DNA of 64,000 nucleotides, from the NCBI RefSeq assembly GCF_030767025.1, contig NZ_JASITE010000025.1:28451-92450 (forward strand), written 5' to 3'. Position 1 is the stretch's first letter. The number at the start of each line of letters is the position of its first letter. Of this stretch, positions 8,421 through 17,362 are shown piece by piece. The DNA comes from Nocardia sp. CC227C. Its GTDB lineage: Bacteria; Actinomycetota; Actinomycetes; Mycobacteriales; Mycobacteriaceae. The notes beneath the pieces are model-generated. The model saw nothing but the letters and a program-made list of their open reading frames with translations, was not told where the DNA came from and did no database searches. The position numbers and the translations under genes were made by a program.

Positions 8421-8974
8421 ACACAGACATGCAGGTAACGACGACCGACCGGGACAGACTCGCGGATCTGGTGCGCCAACTCGCCGTGGTGCACGGCCGG
8501 GTCACGCTGTCCTCGGGCAAGGAAGCGGACTACTACGTGGATCTGCGCCGCGCCACCCTGCACCACGAGGCCGCGCCGCTGATCGGCAAACTGCTGCGCG
8601 AACTGGTCGCGGACTGGGAGTTCGATTCCGTCGGCGGCCTGACCATGGGCGCGGATCCGGTGGCCGCGGCCGTCATGCACGCGCCGGGCCGTCCGATCGA
8701 CGCCTTCGTGGTGCGCAAGGCCGCCAAGACCCACGGTATGCAGCGGCAGATCGAGGGCCCGGATGTGGTGGGCAAACGCGTGCTGGTGGTGGAGGACACC
8801 ACCACCACCGGCAATTCGCCGCTGACCGCCGTGCGCGCGCTGCGCGAGGCGGGCGCGATCGTGGTGGGCGTCGCGACCGTGGTGGACCGGGAGACCGGTG
8901 CGGACGAGATCATCGCCGCCGAGGGACTGGAGTACCGATCGATTCTCGGTCTCAAAGATCTGGCACTGGGCTAG
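8417..8974 (+). CDS. pyrE: Orotate phosphoribosyltransferase
   Basis: PyrE joins orotate to PRPP to make orotidine monophosphate in de novo pyrimidine synthesis. The 185-residue protein has the PRPP-binding motif VLVVEDTTTTGNS at residues 122-134 and the family signature LTLSSGKEADYYVDLRRATL near the N-terminus. It starts at ATG 8417 within the upstream gene's stop (ATGA overlap), which suggests translational coupling. The position downstream of ttfA matches Rv0382c in M. tuberculosis. Confidence 0.95.
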   Translation: MNTDMQVTTTDRDRLADLVRQLAVVHGRVTLSSGKEADYYVDLRRATLHHEAAPLIGKLLRELVADWEFDSVGGLTMGADPVAAAVMHAPGRPIDAFVVRKAAKTHGMQRQIEGPDVVGKRVLVVEDTTTTGNSPLTAVRALREAGAIVVGVATVVDRETGADEIIAAEGLEYRSILGLKDLALG

Positions 8975-9006
8975 ACCATTGCTCTGGGATAGCCTGAACG
9001 CTGTTC

Positions 9007-10119
9007 ATGTCTTTCGATGGTGAAGGGTCGTGTGAGTCACCTGTGGCGAACATCGCACTGAATAAGGGCCACCGGAACGTTGCCATGCTCGGCATCGGTG
9101 CCTACCGGCCACAGCGACTGGTGAGCAATGCCGAGGTGTGCGAGGTCCTGGACTCCACGCCGGAGTGGATCTTCGAGCGCACCGGCATCAAGAACCGCCG
9201 GTGGATCAGCGGTGACGAGACGCTGCGCACCTTGGCCGCCGCCGCAGGTGAGCGCGCCATCGTCAACAGCGGCGTCGACCGGTCCAAGATCGGCACGCTG
9301 GTGCTGGCCACCTCCAGCTGGCTCACACTGACCCCGCACGGCGCTCCCCAGGTCGCCTACGACCTGGGGCTGAACGGCATCGCTGCCTTCGACCTGACCT
9401 CCGGCTGCGGCGGCTTCGGCTACGCGCTCGGCGTGGCCGCGGATCTGATCCGCGCGGGCTCCGCCGAGTACGTGCTGGTGATCGGCGCGGAGACGATGAC
9501 GGTCGGCCTGGACCCGACCGATCGCGGCACCGCCATGATCTTCGGTGACGGCGCGGGCGCGGTGGTGGTCGGCCCGAGCGAGGAGAACGGCATCTCGCCC
9601 ACGGTGTGGGGCAGCGACGGCGAGAACGCCTCGGCCATCATGCAGGACGTCGACTTCCTGGAGTACATGCACAAGGCGCAGGCCATGCAGGGCACCGATC
9701 CGGCGGTCGAGCCCGTCGGCCGCATGTCGCTGCGCATGGAGGGTCCCAAGGTCTTCCGCTGGGCGGCGGTCACGCTGCCGCGGGCGCTGGCCGACGCCAT
9801 CGCGGTGTCGGGGGTGGACAAGGAGGACATCGAGGTCTTCGTGCCGCACCAGGCCAATGCCCGCATCAACGAGCTCATGAAGAAGAATCTCGGTCTGGCC
9901 GACGACATCCCGATGGCCAACGACATCGAGAACACCGGCAACACCTCCGCGGCGTCGATTCCGCTGGCCATGGAGGAGATGCTGGTGACCGGCAAGGCCA
10001 AGGGCGGCCAGCTGGCGCTGCTGCTCGGCTTCGGCGCGGGGCTGTCCTACGCGGGCCAGGTCGTCACGCTGCCCCCGGCCCCGGCCGAGCCCAGCTTCTC
10101 CGTCGGCGAATCCGATTGA
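9007..10119 (+). CDS. Beta-ketoacyl-ACP synthase III-type condensing enzyme (FabH-like)
   Basis: A 370-residue thiolase-fold enzyme with the full FabH triad. The nucleophilic cysteine is C134 in DLTSGCGGFGYA, the histidine is H281 in VPHQANAR, and the asparagine is N312 in ENTGNTSAAS. KAS III enzymes start fatty acid chains by condensing an acyl-CoA with malonyl-ACP; in mycolate producers FabH links FAS-I products to FAS-II. Whether this is the housekeeping FabH or a specialised paralogue cannot be told from one locus. The start is uncertain: ATG 9007 has no ribosome-binding site and GTG 9043 is an in-frame alternative. The stop overlaps the next start. Confidence 0.85.
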   Translation: MSFDGEGSCESPVANIALNKGHRNVAMLGIGAYRPQRLVSNAEVCEVLDSTPEWIFERTGIKNRRWISGDETLRTLAAAAGERAIVNSGVDRSKIGTLVLATSSWLTLTPHGAPQVAYDLGLNGIAAFDLTSGCGGFGYALGVAADLIRAGSAEYVLVIGAETMTVGLDPTDRGTAMIFGDGAGAVVVGPSEENGISPTVWGSDGENASAIMQDVDFLEYMHKAQAMQGTDPAVEPVGRMSLRMEGPKVFRWAAVTLPRALADAIAVSGVDKEDIEVFVPHQANARINELMKKNLGLADDIPMANDIENTGNTSAASIPLAMEEMLVTGKAKGGQLALLLGFGAGLSYAGQVVTLPPAPAEPSFSVGESD

Positions 10120-10802
10120 TGGGGAGCATATTCCGCACCGGATTTCTGGCAGCCGCGGCGGTGACGGTGTTCGGTGCCGTCACCGGTCGGGACCGATTGC
10201 AGTGGGCGGCCAAGCCGCTGATGATGCCGCTGCTGGCGGCGGAGGTGGCGCGCGATCCGAAACTCGCCGACACCGACCGGACGCTGCTGCTGGGTTCGCT
10301 GGCGGCGGCCACGGTCGGTGACGTACTGCTCATCGACCCCGACGACGATCGCCGATTGATCGCGGGCGCATCGTCTTTCGCGGTCATGCAGACCGGGTAC
10401 GCGACACTGTGGCGGCGGCACGGGGCCCGGCCGCGGGCCGCGGTGGCCGCGCCTCGGGTTGGCGCCTGGCTGGGGGCCGCCGCGCTCATGCGGGCCAAGG
10501 CTCCCACTGTGGCGCTGCCGCTCACCGCCTACGGGGCGACCCTCGGCGCCGCCGCCGTGCTGGCCTCGGACCCGGGGCTCGCGCCGGGCGCGAAGAACAT
10601 CGCGGGGCTCAATGTCCCGAACACGGATCCGCGCAGTCGGCTGGGGGTGGGTGCGCTGCTGTTCACGCTGTCGGACGGGCTGATCGTGTTGCGCCGCATC
10701 TTCGCTCGCGGCAGCCGGTCACGCCGGGTGACCGAGGGCGTCATCCTGGCGACCTACGCGGGAGCGCAGTACCTGCTGGCCGATCCGCGGGCACATCGGT
10801 AG
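10119..10802 (+). CDS. YhhN-family membrane protein (lysoplasmalogenase-like)
   Basis: This 227-residue polytopic protein begins at ATG 10119 in a TGATG overlap with the FabH-like gene, so it is co-translated with it. It is largely hydrophobic with about six to eight predicted helices. It carries the YhhN pattern: KPLMMPLLAAEV early, a GDVLLI segment, a short NIAGLN linker and a FTLSDGLIVLRR segment near the end. Some relatives hydrolyse the vinyl-ether bond of lysoplasmalogens; activity in actinobacteria is not settled. It is convergent with the following gene with no gap. Confidence 0.7.
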   Translation: MGSIFRTGFLAAAAVTVFGAVTGRDRLQWAAKPLMMPLLAAEVARDPKLADTDRTLLLGSLAAATVGDVLLIDPDDDRRLIAGASSFAVMQTGYATLWRRHGARPRAAVAAPRVGAWLGAAALMRAKAPTVALPLTAYGATLGAAAVLASDPGLAPGAKNIAGLNVPNTDPRSRLGVGALLFTLSDGLIVLRRIFARGSRSRRVTEGVILATYAGAQYLLADPRAHR

Positions 10803-11900
10803 TCATCGCGAGCGCAGCATGTCCAGCAGCGCCTGCCCGTCGGCGGACTCCTCCCACCAGCGGGTGTGGCCGAGAAAGTAGTCGTGGTAGGCGATCTCGG
10901 CATTGGCCTGATTGCCGCCCGGGACGACGCCCATGAAGTAGTCGATCTCCGAGAGTTCGTATTCGCAGTGCACCAGGGGTAGTAGCTCGGGTAGTGCCCG
11001 GCGCTCCACATCATCGAGCGGGCGCAGCGATTCGTAGCCGTCGAGCAGGGCGCGCACCTGGCCGAGGCGCACGTCCACCGGATCGCCGTCGCGCAGCGCC
11101 AGCCAGTCCACCGCGCTGCGTTCGATGGCGATCGCCAGGTCGTGGACGCTGGTGGTGCGGTCGGCCAGTCCGAAGTCGATGACCGAGGACACCTCGCCGT
11201 CGTGCCACAGCAGATTGCTGCCGTGCCAATCATTGTGTGTCCACAGCGGTTCCAGGTCGGCGAGGGTGCGGAACAGGCGTGCGTGGACGGGCATGTGCAC
11301 GCGTTCCACATCGGTGCGCCAGGGCTGGTCGGACAGGAAGATGCCCAGTGCGGGCCGGACGGCGGCCTGGCGTTCCAGCGCGCCGATGGGATCGGCGGAG
11401 GCGAAGATGGTGAAGCTGGCCTGGAGCGGATGCGGTGGCCGGTGCGGTGCGTCGTAATCCGCGGCGGCGGTGTGCAAGCGGGCCAGCGCGCGTCCGGCCG
11501 CGGCGGCATCGGCGGAGGACAGATACGGCGACCAGGAGAAGACGCCCTGGTATCGGTCCACGCCCACGCCGCATTCCTGTACTTCGTAGGTGAATTCGCC
11601 GATCCGGCGGGTGTCGAGCACGGCTGGAACCGGGATCCCTCGTGCCCGTAGGTGATCCATGAACCGGTGTTCCTCGTCGAGGGCGGCGGGGGAGCGCAGC
11701 GCCAGCGGCAGCCGCTTCACGATGACCGCCCGCCCGTCCGCGGTGCGCGCCCGCGCGGTGGCCGAGAGCGGTCGCGGACTGTGCCAGTCGACGACCGCCT
11801 CGGTGCCGAGCACTTCCGCGATCTCCGCGGAAGTCGGTGGCGGCCAATCGGGTTCGACCAGTCGATCGACTCCCATGCCGTAGACGCGCTCATCGGTCAT
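10803..11900 (-). CDS. APH-family small-molecule kinase
   Basis: A 365-residue protein with the aminoglycoside/choline phosphotransferase fold. It shows the ATP-binding lysine in VIVKRL (K62), the catalytic loop THNDWHGSNLLW with D224, and the metal-binding IDFGLAD with D242. The family phosphorylates hydroxyl groups on aminoglycosides, choline, homoserine, thiamine and others. Four bases separate it from the stop of the upstream NCS1 transporter, so the two form an operon, and the imported compound is the most economical substrate guess. ATG 11900 is the start. Antibiotic resistance should not be assumed. Confidence 0.75.
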   Translation of the reverse strand: MTDERVYGMGVDRLVEPDWPPPTSAEIAEVLGTEAVVDWHSPRPLSATARARTADGRAVIVKRLPLALRSPAALDEEHRFMDHLRARGIPVPAVLDTRRIGEFTYEVQECGVGVDRYQGVFSWSPYLSSADAAAAGRALARLHTAAADYDAPHRPPHPLQASFTIFASADPIGALERQAAVRPALGIFLSDQPWRTDVERVHMPVHARLFRTLADLEPLWTHNDWHGSNLLWHDGEVSSVIDFGLADRTTSVHDLAIAIERSAVDWLALRDGDPVDVRLGQVRALLDGYESLRPLDDVERRALPELLPLVHCEYELSEIDYFMGVVPGGNQANAEIAYHDYFLGHTRWWEESADGQALLDMLRSR

Positions 11901-11904
11901 CCGC

Positions 11905-13245
11905 TCATGCCCTCCGACGCTGGACGAGTACCACGGCCGCGGTCACCACCGCGGCCGCCAGGAATGAGAACAGCGAGGCCGAGGACCACCAGCCGGGGTG
12001 GATTCCGGTGGCGTCCTGCACGGTTCGCCAGAAGTCTGCCCACCAGCCGATGGAACCCGGATTGAACAGCTGGTAGGTCACGAAGCCGATCGCCCACGGC
12101 AGCAGCATGAGTGGGCGGGCCGGTGCGTTCTGCGCCAGATTCCAGGAGCGGCGGCCCCGGCCGAGGAAGAAGTCCACCATCAGCACCGCGCTCAACGGGA
12201 CGAAGACCGAGCCGATGAGGTACAGGAAATTGGCGTAGCTGCTGAAGTCGCGCACCGGCAGGGCCAGCAGCGTCACCACCGCGCCGACGGCGGCGGCGAG
12301 CAGGCGCCGGTCCACCCGGGGCAGCAGATTCTGCAGGGACATGGCTGTGGAGTAGACGTTCGCGAAGGATTGATCCGCCTCGCGCAGCACCAATACCGCG
12401 AAGAAGGCCCAGCCGGCGGTGACGCCGAGGAAGGTGTCGAACACCTTGGTGGCGTCGCCGCCGGCCTGCAGGATGGCGATGGTGCCGAGGACGTAGCACC
12501 AGATCTGGGCGGCGGAGTAGCCGAGAATCGTGGCCCCGGCCGAGTCGCGCACGGTGCGCGAGTGCCGGGCGTAGTCGGCCGCCAGCGGCACGAACGACAC
12601 CGAGACCGCGAGGGTGGTGTCCACGGCCGGGAAGAATCCGCTCCAACTGGTCTCGGTGGGGGCCGGGACCTCGCTGCGCAGCAGCGCGACGGTGAAATAC
12701 ACCATGGCGATTCCGACGGCGACGGTCACGTACTTGCGCAGCAGGTGCACCACGCGCAGCGGCCAGATGGCCATGACCGTGGACAGCACCCCGGCCGCCA
12801 CGATGACCAGCGCGTGCGGCACCCGGTCCTGGGTCATGGCGGCCACGCCCAGCGCGATGACGGTCAGTTCGTAGACGCCCCAGCCGACGCACTGGACCAC
12901 ATTGGCGACGGTCGGCACGAAGGACAGCCGGGTGCCGAACAGTCCGCGCAGCACCACCATGGCGGGTGCGCCGGTACGGGTGCCCACCGCTCCCGTCCCG
13001 GCCACCATGGCGGTGCCGACCAGGGTGCCGAGCAGGGTGGCGAGCAGCGCGCCGAGCAGCGGCAGCGGCGGATGTCCGGTCGGGTACAGCACATACGCGG
13101 CCCCGCTGAATCCGATGAGGCTGACGCCGATATTGCCCCAGAACGCCGCCTGGTCGGTGAAGCCGAGCGTGCGGGGCGGCTCGGTGTCCAGCAGCAGCGG
13201 TGCTTCCCGCGCATCGGGCGAAATTCCGGCAATTGTCACCCGCAA
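11905..13245 (-). CDS. NCS1-family nucleobase/pyrimidine permease
   Basis: A 446-residue integral membrane protein with about twelve hydrophobic segments. Its start resembles the NCS1 family (cytosine, allantoin, hydroxymethylpyrimidine transporters): LGFTDQAAFWGNIGVSLIGF near residue 27, then a glycine-rich second helix. These carriers move purine or pyrimidine derivatives with Na+ or H+. The first codon is uncertain: TTG 13245 or GTG 13239. It is followed after four bases by an APH-type kinase, which suggests uptake and phosphorylation. I saw no TPP riboswitch upstream, so a thiamine-precursor role stays open. Confidence 0.8.
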   Translation of the reverse strand: MRVTIAGISPDAREAPLLLDTEPPRTLGFTDQAAFWGNIGVSLIGFSGAAYVLYPTGHPPLPLLGALLATLLGTLVGTAMVAGTGAVGTRTGAPAMVVLRGLFGTRLSFVPTVANVVQCVGWGVYELTVIALGVAAMTQDRVPHALVIVAAGVLSTVMAIWPLRVVHLLRKYVTVAVGIAMVYFTVALLRSEVPAPTETSWSGFFPAVDTTLAVSVSFVPLAADYARHSRTVRDSAGATILGYSAAQIWCYVLGTIAILQAGGDATKVFDTFLGVTAGWAFFAVLVLREADQSFANVYSTAMSLQNLLPRVDRRLLAAAVGAVVTLLALPVRDFSSYANFLYLIGSVFVPLSAVLMVDFFLGRGRRSWNLAQNAPARPLMLLPWAIGFVTYQLFNPGSIGWWADFWRTVQDATGIHPGWWSSASLFSFLAAAVVTAAVVLVQRRRA

Positions 13246-13312
13246 AGCCTAGAACGCGACTCGTCGGTATCCGAGGGACGCGCCTGGTGGCCGCCGCGCC
13301 GATGCACGGTCA

Positions 13313-13759
13313 CTACAGGCAGATGATGATGCGGTCGCGGTTCTCCGGGTCGACGCGAATCGAAATCGTCTCGCCCACCGCGAGTTTCGGCTGGTCGACC
13401 GGCTGCATGTCGTAGACGACGGTGCCGTGGTAGGGCGGCGAGCCGGGGACGACGAGCTCCAGGTCGAGTTCGGTGAGTTCGGTGTGGTGCGCGGTGCGCC
13501 GGAGCGGATGGACGCCTTCGATGGTGGCCCAGCCCTCGTATCCGCTGCGGAGCAGGCGGCGGTCGGCCCGCGATGGGCGCTGAGCGAGGAGCATGCCGAC
13601 CCCGAGGAAGCTTCCGAACAGGCCGACCAGCATGAAAATCTGCATCGGCGCCGTTCCCGGCGGCGCGAGACGCGCGATCCAGGCCAGCCAGATGACGAGG
13701 GTCAGCAGGTACAGGGCCACGACGCCCAGAATCGTATGCAGCACCCGCGCGTGGTTCAT
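13313..13759 (-). CDS. DUF3592-like membrane protein
   Basis: 148 residues starting at ATG 13759. Two transmembrane helices (about 9-30 and 40-60) precede a small extracytoplasmic or cytoplasmic beta domain (GWATIEGVHPLRRTAHHTEL to the C-terminus) of the DUF3592 type. The function is unknown. It lies 67 bp upstream of the permease on the same strand and may be co-transcribed with it. Confidence 0.6.
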   Translation of the reverse strand: MNHARVLHTILGVVALYLLTLVIWLAWIARLAPPGTAPMQIFMLVGLFGSFLGVGMLLAQRPSRADRRLLRSGYEGWATIEGVHPLRRTAHHTELTELDLELVVPGSPPYHGTVVYDMQPVDQPKLAVGETISIRVDPENRDRIIICL

Positions 13760-13842
13760 AACGACCTCCACCAGCGCTTCGGACTTCCAGGATAGGCGCG
13801 GCGGGGTCGCCGTGTGGCCGAGTCGGCGCGGATTCGGCCGGG

Positions 13843-14409
13843 TCAGGACAGTGAGCGCAGGGCGGTGAGCGCGTCGAGATCGAGCGCGAGGCGATGGCCC
13901 GCGAGTTCCAGGGTGACCTGCCCGGAGTACTCACCGACCGGTTCGTACCGTCCGGCTCGCGAGGCGAAGGCGTGCAGCCGCACCGGCCCCTCCACGTCGA
14001 GCAGCCAGTAGTGCTCGATACCGACCGACTCGTATTCGGCGTACTTGAGTACCCGATCCACCCGCCGCGACCCCGGCGCGGCGATCTCCACGGCCGCCAG
14101 CACATCCGACGGCAGCACCCGCGTGGCGTGCGCGGCACCGGCCGCGCCACCCACCACCAGCACATCCGGAATCCGCACCGTGGCCGGAAACCGCTCCTCC
14201 ACCACCAACTCGATCCGCGCCAGGGCCGCCAGCGGAGCGGGCAGCGCCGGTTCCAGCTGGGCCGCCAAGCGCCACACCGCCAACTGGTGCCGCGGCGGCT
14301 GCGGCGCGACCACGGGCACCCCCTCGACCAGTTCGCAGAACAGGTCACCCGTGCGCAGCGAAGCCCACTCGTCGATCGTCAATAGGTGATCCGGCCACGC
14401 CTCAACCAT
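13843..14409 (-). CDS. Uma2/DUF820-family putative restriction-endonuclease-like protein
   Basis: 188 residues from ATG 14409 (ATG 14442 is possible). The Uma2 pattern is visible: DHLLTIDEWASL, a CELVEGVPVVAPQPP segment, PDVLVV (the catalytic-type Asp), VEIAAPGSRRVDRVLKYAEY (Glu and Lys) and HYWLLDVE. This is the PD-(D/E)XK nuclease fold. The family is very common in cyanobacteria and actinobacteria and its role is unknown. Neighbours give no further hint. Confidence 0.75.
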   Translation of the reverse strand: MVEAWPDHLLTIDEWASLRTGDLFCELVEGVPVVAPQPPRHQLAVWRLAAQLEPALPAPLAALARIELVVEERFPATVRIPDVLVVGGAAGAAHATRVLPSDVLAAVEIAAPGSRRVDRVLKYAEYESVGIEHYWLLDVEGPVRLHAFASRAGRYEPVGEYSGQVTLELAGHRLALDLDALTALRSLS

Positions 14410-14505
14410 TTTCACCGCTTCCGCGGATCTCGACCGCCGCATGGTTCCAGTCTTCCACGCCCGGCAACCACCCGGCATCGTTTCCCGCGGCGGCCGCGCC
14501 GCCGG

Positions 14506-15159
14506 TCATCCGCGCAGGCGCAGCACCGCCATGACCCGGCGGTGATGGGTGTCCGAGGGCGGCAGATCCAGTTTCAGGAAGATATTGCCGATGTGCTTCT
14601 CCACCGCCCGCTCGGTGACGGTGAGCGCGGCGGCGATGGCGGCATTGGTCAATCCCTGGGCCATGAGCTCCAGCACCTCGCGCTCGCGCGGGGTGAGGCG
14701 GGACAGCGCGTCCTGCTGGCGCGTGGCACCCATCAATTGGCTCACCACTTCCGGGTCGAGGGCGGTGCCGCCGGCGGCGACCCGCGTCAGGGCGTCGGTG
14801 AACTCGCGCACGTCGGCGACGCGATCCTTGAGCAGGTAGCCGACGCCACCCGCGCCGGAGGCGAGAAGTTCTGTAGCATAACGTGTTTCGATCCACTGCG
14901 AGAACACCAGCACCCCGGTTCCGGGATGGCCGCGGCGCAGGGCGAGCGCCGCGATCAGCCCCTCGTCGGTGAAGGTCGGCGGCATCCGCACGTCCACCAC
15001 CGCGACGTCGGGGCGGTGGTGCGCCACCACGTCGCTCAGCGTGGTGGCGTCGCCGACGGCGGCCACCACCTCGTGGCCGCGCTCGGTGAGCAGGCCGGTC
15101 AGCCCGTCCCGCAGGATGGCGTTGTCCTCGGCGATGACAATGCGCAGCGGCGCGCTCAT
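14506..15159 (-). CDS. NarL/LuxR-type response regulator
   Basis: 217 residues from ATG 15159. The receiver domain has the acidic pair ED at 11-12, phospho-acceptor D56 (VVDVRMPP) and a conserved Lys in YLLKDRV. A LuxR-type HTH follows (LTPREREVLELMAQG to VEKHIGNIF). It acts on DNA after phosphorylation by the kinase encoded immediately upstream, whose stop overlaps its start codon by four bases (ATGA). The target is unknown. Confidence 0.93.
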   Translation of the reverse strand: MSAPLRIVIAEDNAILRDGLTGLLTERGHEVVAAVGDATTLSDVVAHHRPDVAVVDVRMPPTFTDEGLIAALALRRGHPGTGVLVFSQWIETRYATELLASGAGGVGYLLKDRVADVREFTDALTRVAAGGTALDPEVVSQLMGATRQQDALSRLTPREREVLELMAQGLTNAAIAAALTVTERAVEKHIGNIFLKLDLPPSDTHHRRVMAVLRLRG

Positions 15160-16550
15160 CGCGGCACCGTGAGCGGAAGCAGCATGGTGACCACGGTAGG
15201 GCCGCCGAGCGGGCTGTCCACGGCGAGCTCGCCGTCCACGGTGCGCGCCCGCGCCGCCAGACCCGCGAGCCCGCCGCCGACACCGGACTCGCCATTGCCC
15301 GCGGCGGGTTGGAGCACCCCACCGACGCCGTTGTCGCGCACCGAGATCGCGAACCGGTCCGCGCCCTGCGGCAGCGCCGACACCCAGATCTGTGTCGCCC
15401 CGGCGTGCTTGACCACATTGGTGAGGAGCTCGGCCACCGAGAAGTACGCGATGGCCTCGATGGCGGGATCGGGCCGCACCGGCAGCAGCACCCGCAGCTC
15501 CACCGGCAGCGCGCAGCGCGCGACCAGCGTCTCCAGCGCCGGTTCCAGGCCGAGTTCCAGTGCGGGCGGATGGATTCCGCGCACCAGCTCGCGCAGTTCG
15601 GTCAGCGCCTCCTTGGAACCGGACCGGGCCTGGGCGATCAGCTCGGCGGGGTCGCCCCCGGCGGCCATCCGCTCCTCGGCGCGGGCCAGCGTCATGGCGA
15701 TGCTCACCAGCCGCGCCTGGGTGCCGTCGTGCAGGTCGCGTTCCAGCCGCCGCAGCGTCGCCGCGGAATCCTCCACCGCCACCCGGCGGCTGGCCTGTAA
15801 CTCGGCCAGCTGGCGATCCCGCGCGGTCGGAGTCAGCAGCAGCACGGCCAGTAACCGGTGCAGCCAGCAGACACCGCGCATCACCCACGGCATGAGCAGG
15901 CAGGCGATCACCCCGAGCAGAGCGAAACCGATGACCCGAGGCCAGGTTTCGACATAGAAGTCACCGAACTGCGCCAGCGAATGGTGCTCCACGCCGTTCT
16001 CGTCGACATTGATCGGATGGTCGATCACCCAGAAGATCGGTGAGAGCACCACGAAGACCGACATGACGCCGACCATCAGCACCACGTAGCCCACCGCCAC
16101 CCCCAGCACCGTCTGCGCGAGCAGGAACAGCAGCGCCCGCCAGGAGGTGCGGTCGGTGAAGGCCCCACGCAGCCAGCCCAGGAAACCGGGGCGGGGCGCG
16201 AACGGCGGCGGTTCGGGCAGCCGGGTATCGAGCAGCGTGCCGATGACCGCGCGGTACACCCGCCCCCACAGCCGCCCGCCGAGCAGCACGGCCGCCAGGA
16301 TCGGAATGCCGAACAGGAATATGGACAGGTACAGCCCGCCGCCGATGGCGATGAACAGATACAGCGTCGCGATGCCGCCGAGCAGCAGCGCGACGAGCAG
16401 GTAGGCGAACTCCTTCCAGGTGCGCGCGGTGAACGGGGCGCGCAGGAAGACCAGCCACGGGGCCGGGCCGGTGCGGGCGGGCTCGGGCCCGGACGGTTCG
16501 GGGTCGGGTGTCGGCAGGACGAGGGTGGGTTCGGCGGGCATCTCCGTCAT
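15156..16550 (-). CDS. HisKA_3-type membrane sensor histidine kinase
   Basis: 464 residues from ATG 16550. A proline-rich N-terminus is followed by about five to six transmembrane helices between residues 50 and 235, with sensor-like loops. The dimerisation/phosphorylation segment RRLERDLHDGTQARL puts the phospho-acceptor at H274. A HATPase domain follows with the N box (ELLTNVVKHAG) and a glycine-rich DNGVGG lid. The layout resembles DUF1707/PspC-associated actinobacterial NarL-type kinases. It overlaps the response regulator gene and is divergent from the DUF4190 genes, which are candidate targets only by position. Confidence 0.92.
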   Translation of the reverse strand: MTEMPAEPTLVLPTPDPEPSGPEPARTGPAPWLVFLRAPFTARTWKEFAYLLVALLLGGIATLYLFIAIGGGLYLSIFLFGIPILAAVLLGGRLWGRVYRAVIGTLLDTRLPEPPPFAPRPGFLGWLRGAFTDRTSWRALLFLLAQTVLGVAVGYVVLMVGVMSVFVVLSPIFWVIDHPINVDENGVEHHSLAQFGDFYVETWPRVIGFALLGVIACLLMPWVMRGVCWLHRLLAVLLLTPTARDRQLAELQASRRVAVEDSAATLRRLERDLHDGTQARLVSIAMTLARAEERMAAGGDPAELIAQARSGSKEALTELRELVRGIHPPALELGLEPALETLVARCALPVELRVLLPVRPDPAIEAIAYFSVAELLTNVVKHAGATQIWVSALPQGADRFAISVRDNGVGGVLQPAAGNGESGVGGGLAGLAARARTVDGELAVDSPLGGPTVVTMLLPLTVPR

Positions 16551-16641
16551 GGTTTCATCGTGGTCGGCTCGGGTTCGGAACTCGATGGCGCTGACCCGAG
16601 GTTCCGTGGTGGTGTCAGCACTACCCCCTACCATCATGCCT

Positions 16642-16941
16642 ATGAGCTATCAGCAGCCTCCGCCGCCCGGCCAGTACCCGCAGCGCGATCATCCGCAGGC
16701 CGTGGTGATTCTGGTGCTCGGCATTCTGAGCCTCATTCTCTGTCAGCTGCTCGGGCCGGTCGCCTGGGTGATGGGCCGCAGCGCGTTGCGGGAGATCGAC
16801 TCCTCCGGCGGCGCGGTCGGCGGGCGCGGCATGGTGCTGGCTGGTTACGTCTGCGGCATCATCGCATCGGTCCTGATCATCCTCGCCATCGTCGCCTTCG
16901 TCCTGTTGCTCGGCCTGGGCACGTTCGCTTCCACCAGCTGA
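16642..16941 (+). CDS. DUF4190 small membrane protein (copy 1)
   Basis: 99 residues from ATG 16642 (ATG 16636 is two codons upstream). A short Pro/Gln-rich head precedes two transmembrane helices separated by a conserved loop (GRSALREIDSSGGAVGGRG). The role is unknown. It is closely related to the next gene (shared LGPVAW, REID.SGG and AGYVCGI), so the pair arose by tandem duplication. Confidence 0.75.
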   Translation: MSYQQPPPPGQYPQRDHPQAVVILVLGILSLILCQLLGPVAWVMGRSALREIDSSGGAVGGRGMVLAGYVCGIIASVLIILAIVAFVLLLGLGTFASTS

Positions 16942-16979
16942 CGCGCGCGGGAGTGCCGCCGGCGAAATACGATGGCCCG

Positions 16980-17297
16980 GTGAGCTACCCCTCCTACGGT
17001 TACCCGGCCTACGGCTACGGTCCGACGCCCGACCATCCGCAGGCGACCACCATTCTGGTGCTCGGCATCCTGGGGCTGGTGCTCTGCCAACTGCTCGGGC
17101 CGGTGGCCTGGATCATGGGCAGCAAGGCCCGCCGCGAGATCGACGCCTCCGGCGGCACCTTGGGCGGGCGCAGCAGCGTGACCGCGGGCTATGTCTGCGG
17201 CATCGTCGCCACCGGTCTGATGCTGCTGGTCGTGGTGGGCTACATCCTGCTCTTCGCGATCGGCGTGGTGGTCGCCGGTACGAGCAGCAGCTACTGA
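16980..17297 (+). CDS. DUF4190 small membrane protein (copy 2)
   Basis: 105 residues from GTG 16980, with no obvious ribosome-binding site. It has the same two-helix plan as the preceding gene, with a Tyr/Pro/Gly-rich head (SYPSYGYPAYGYGP). The two diverge mostly in the head and last helix. Just after the stop a 15-bp unit (GCTCACGGCTACCGC) is repeated about two and a half times. Confidence 0.75.
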   Translation: MSYPSYGYPAYGYGPTPDHPQATTILVLGILGLVLCQLLGPVAWIMGSKARREIDASGGTLGGRSSVTAGYVCGIVATGLMLLVVVGYILLFAIGVVVAGTSSSY

Positions 17298-17362
17298 GCT
17301 CACGGCTACCGCGCTCACGGCTACCGCGCTCACGGCAGCGTGGCCTCATTACGATATTCGGA

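Noticed and set aside
11905..13326. TPP riboswitch before the NCS1 permease
   Set aside because: The 67-bp gap to the upstream gene is too short and lacks the conserved CUGAGA/ACCUGA elements of a THI box.
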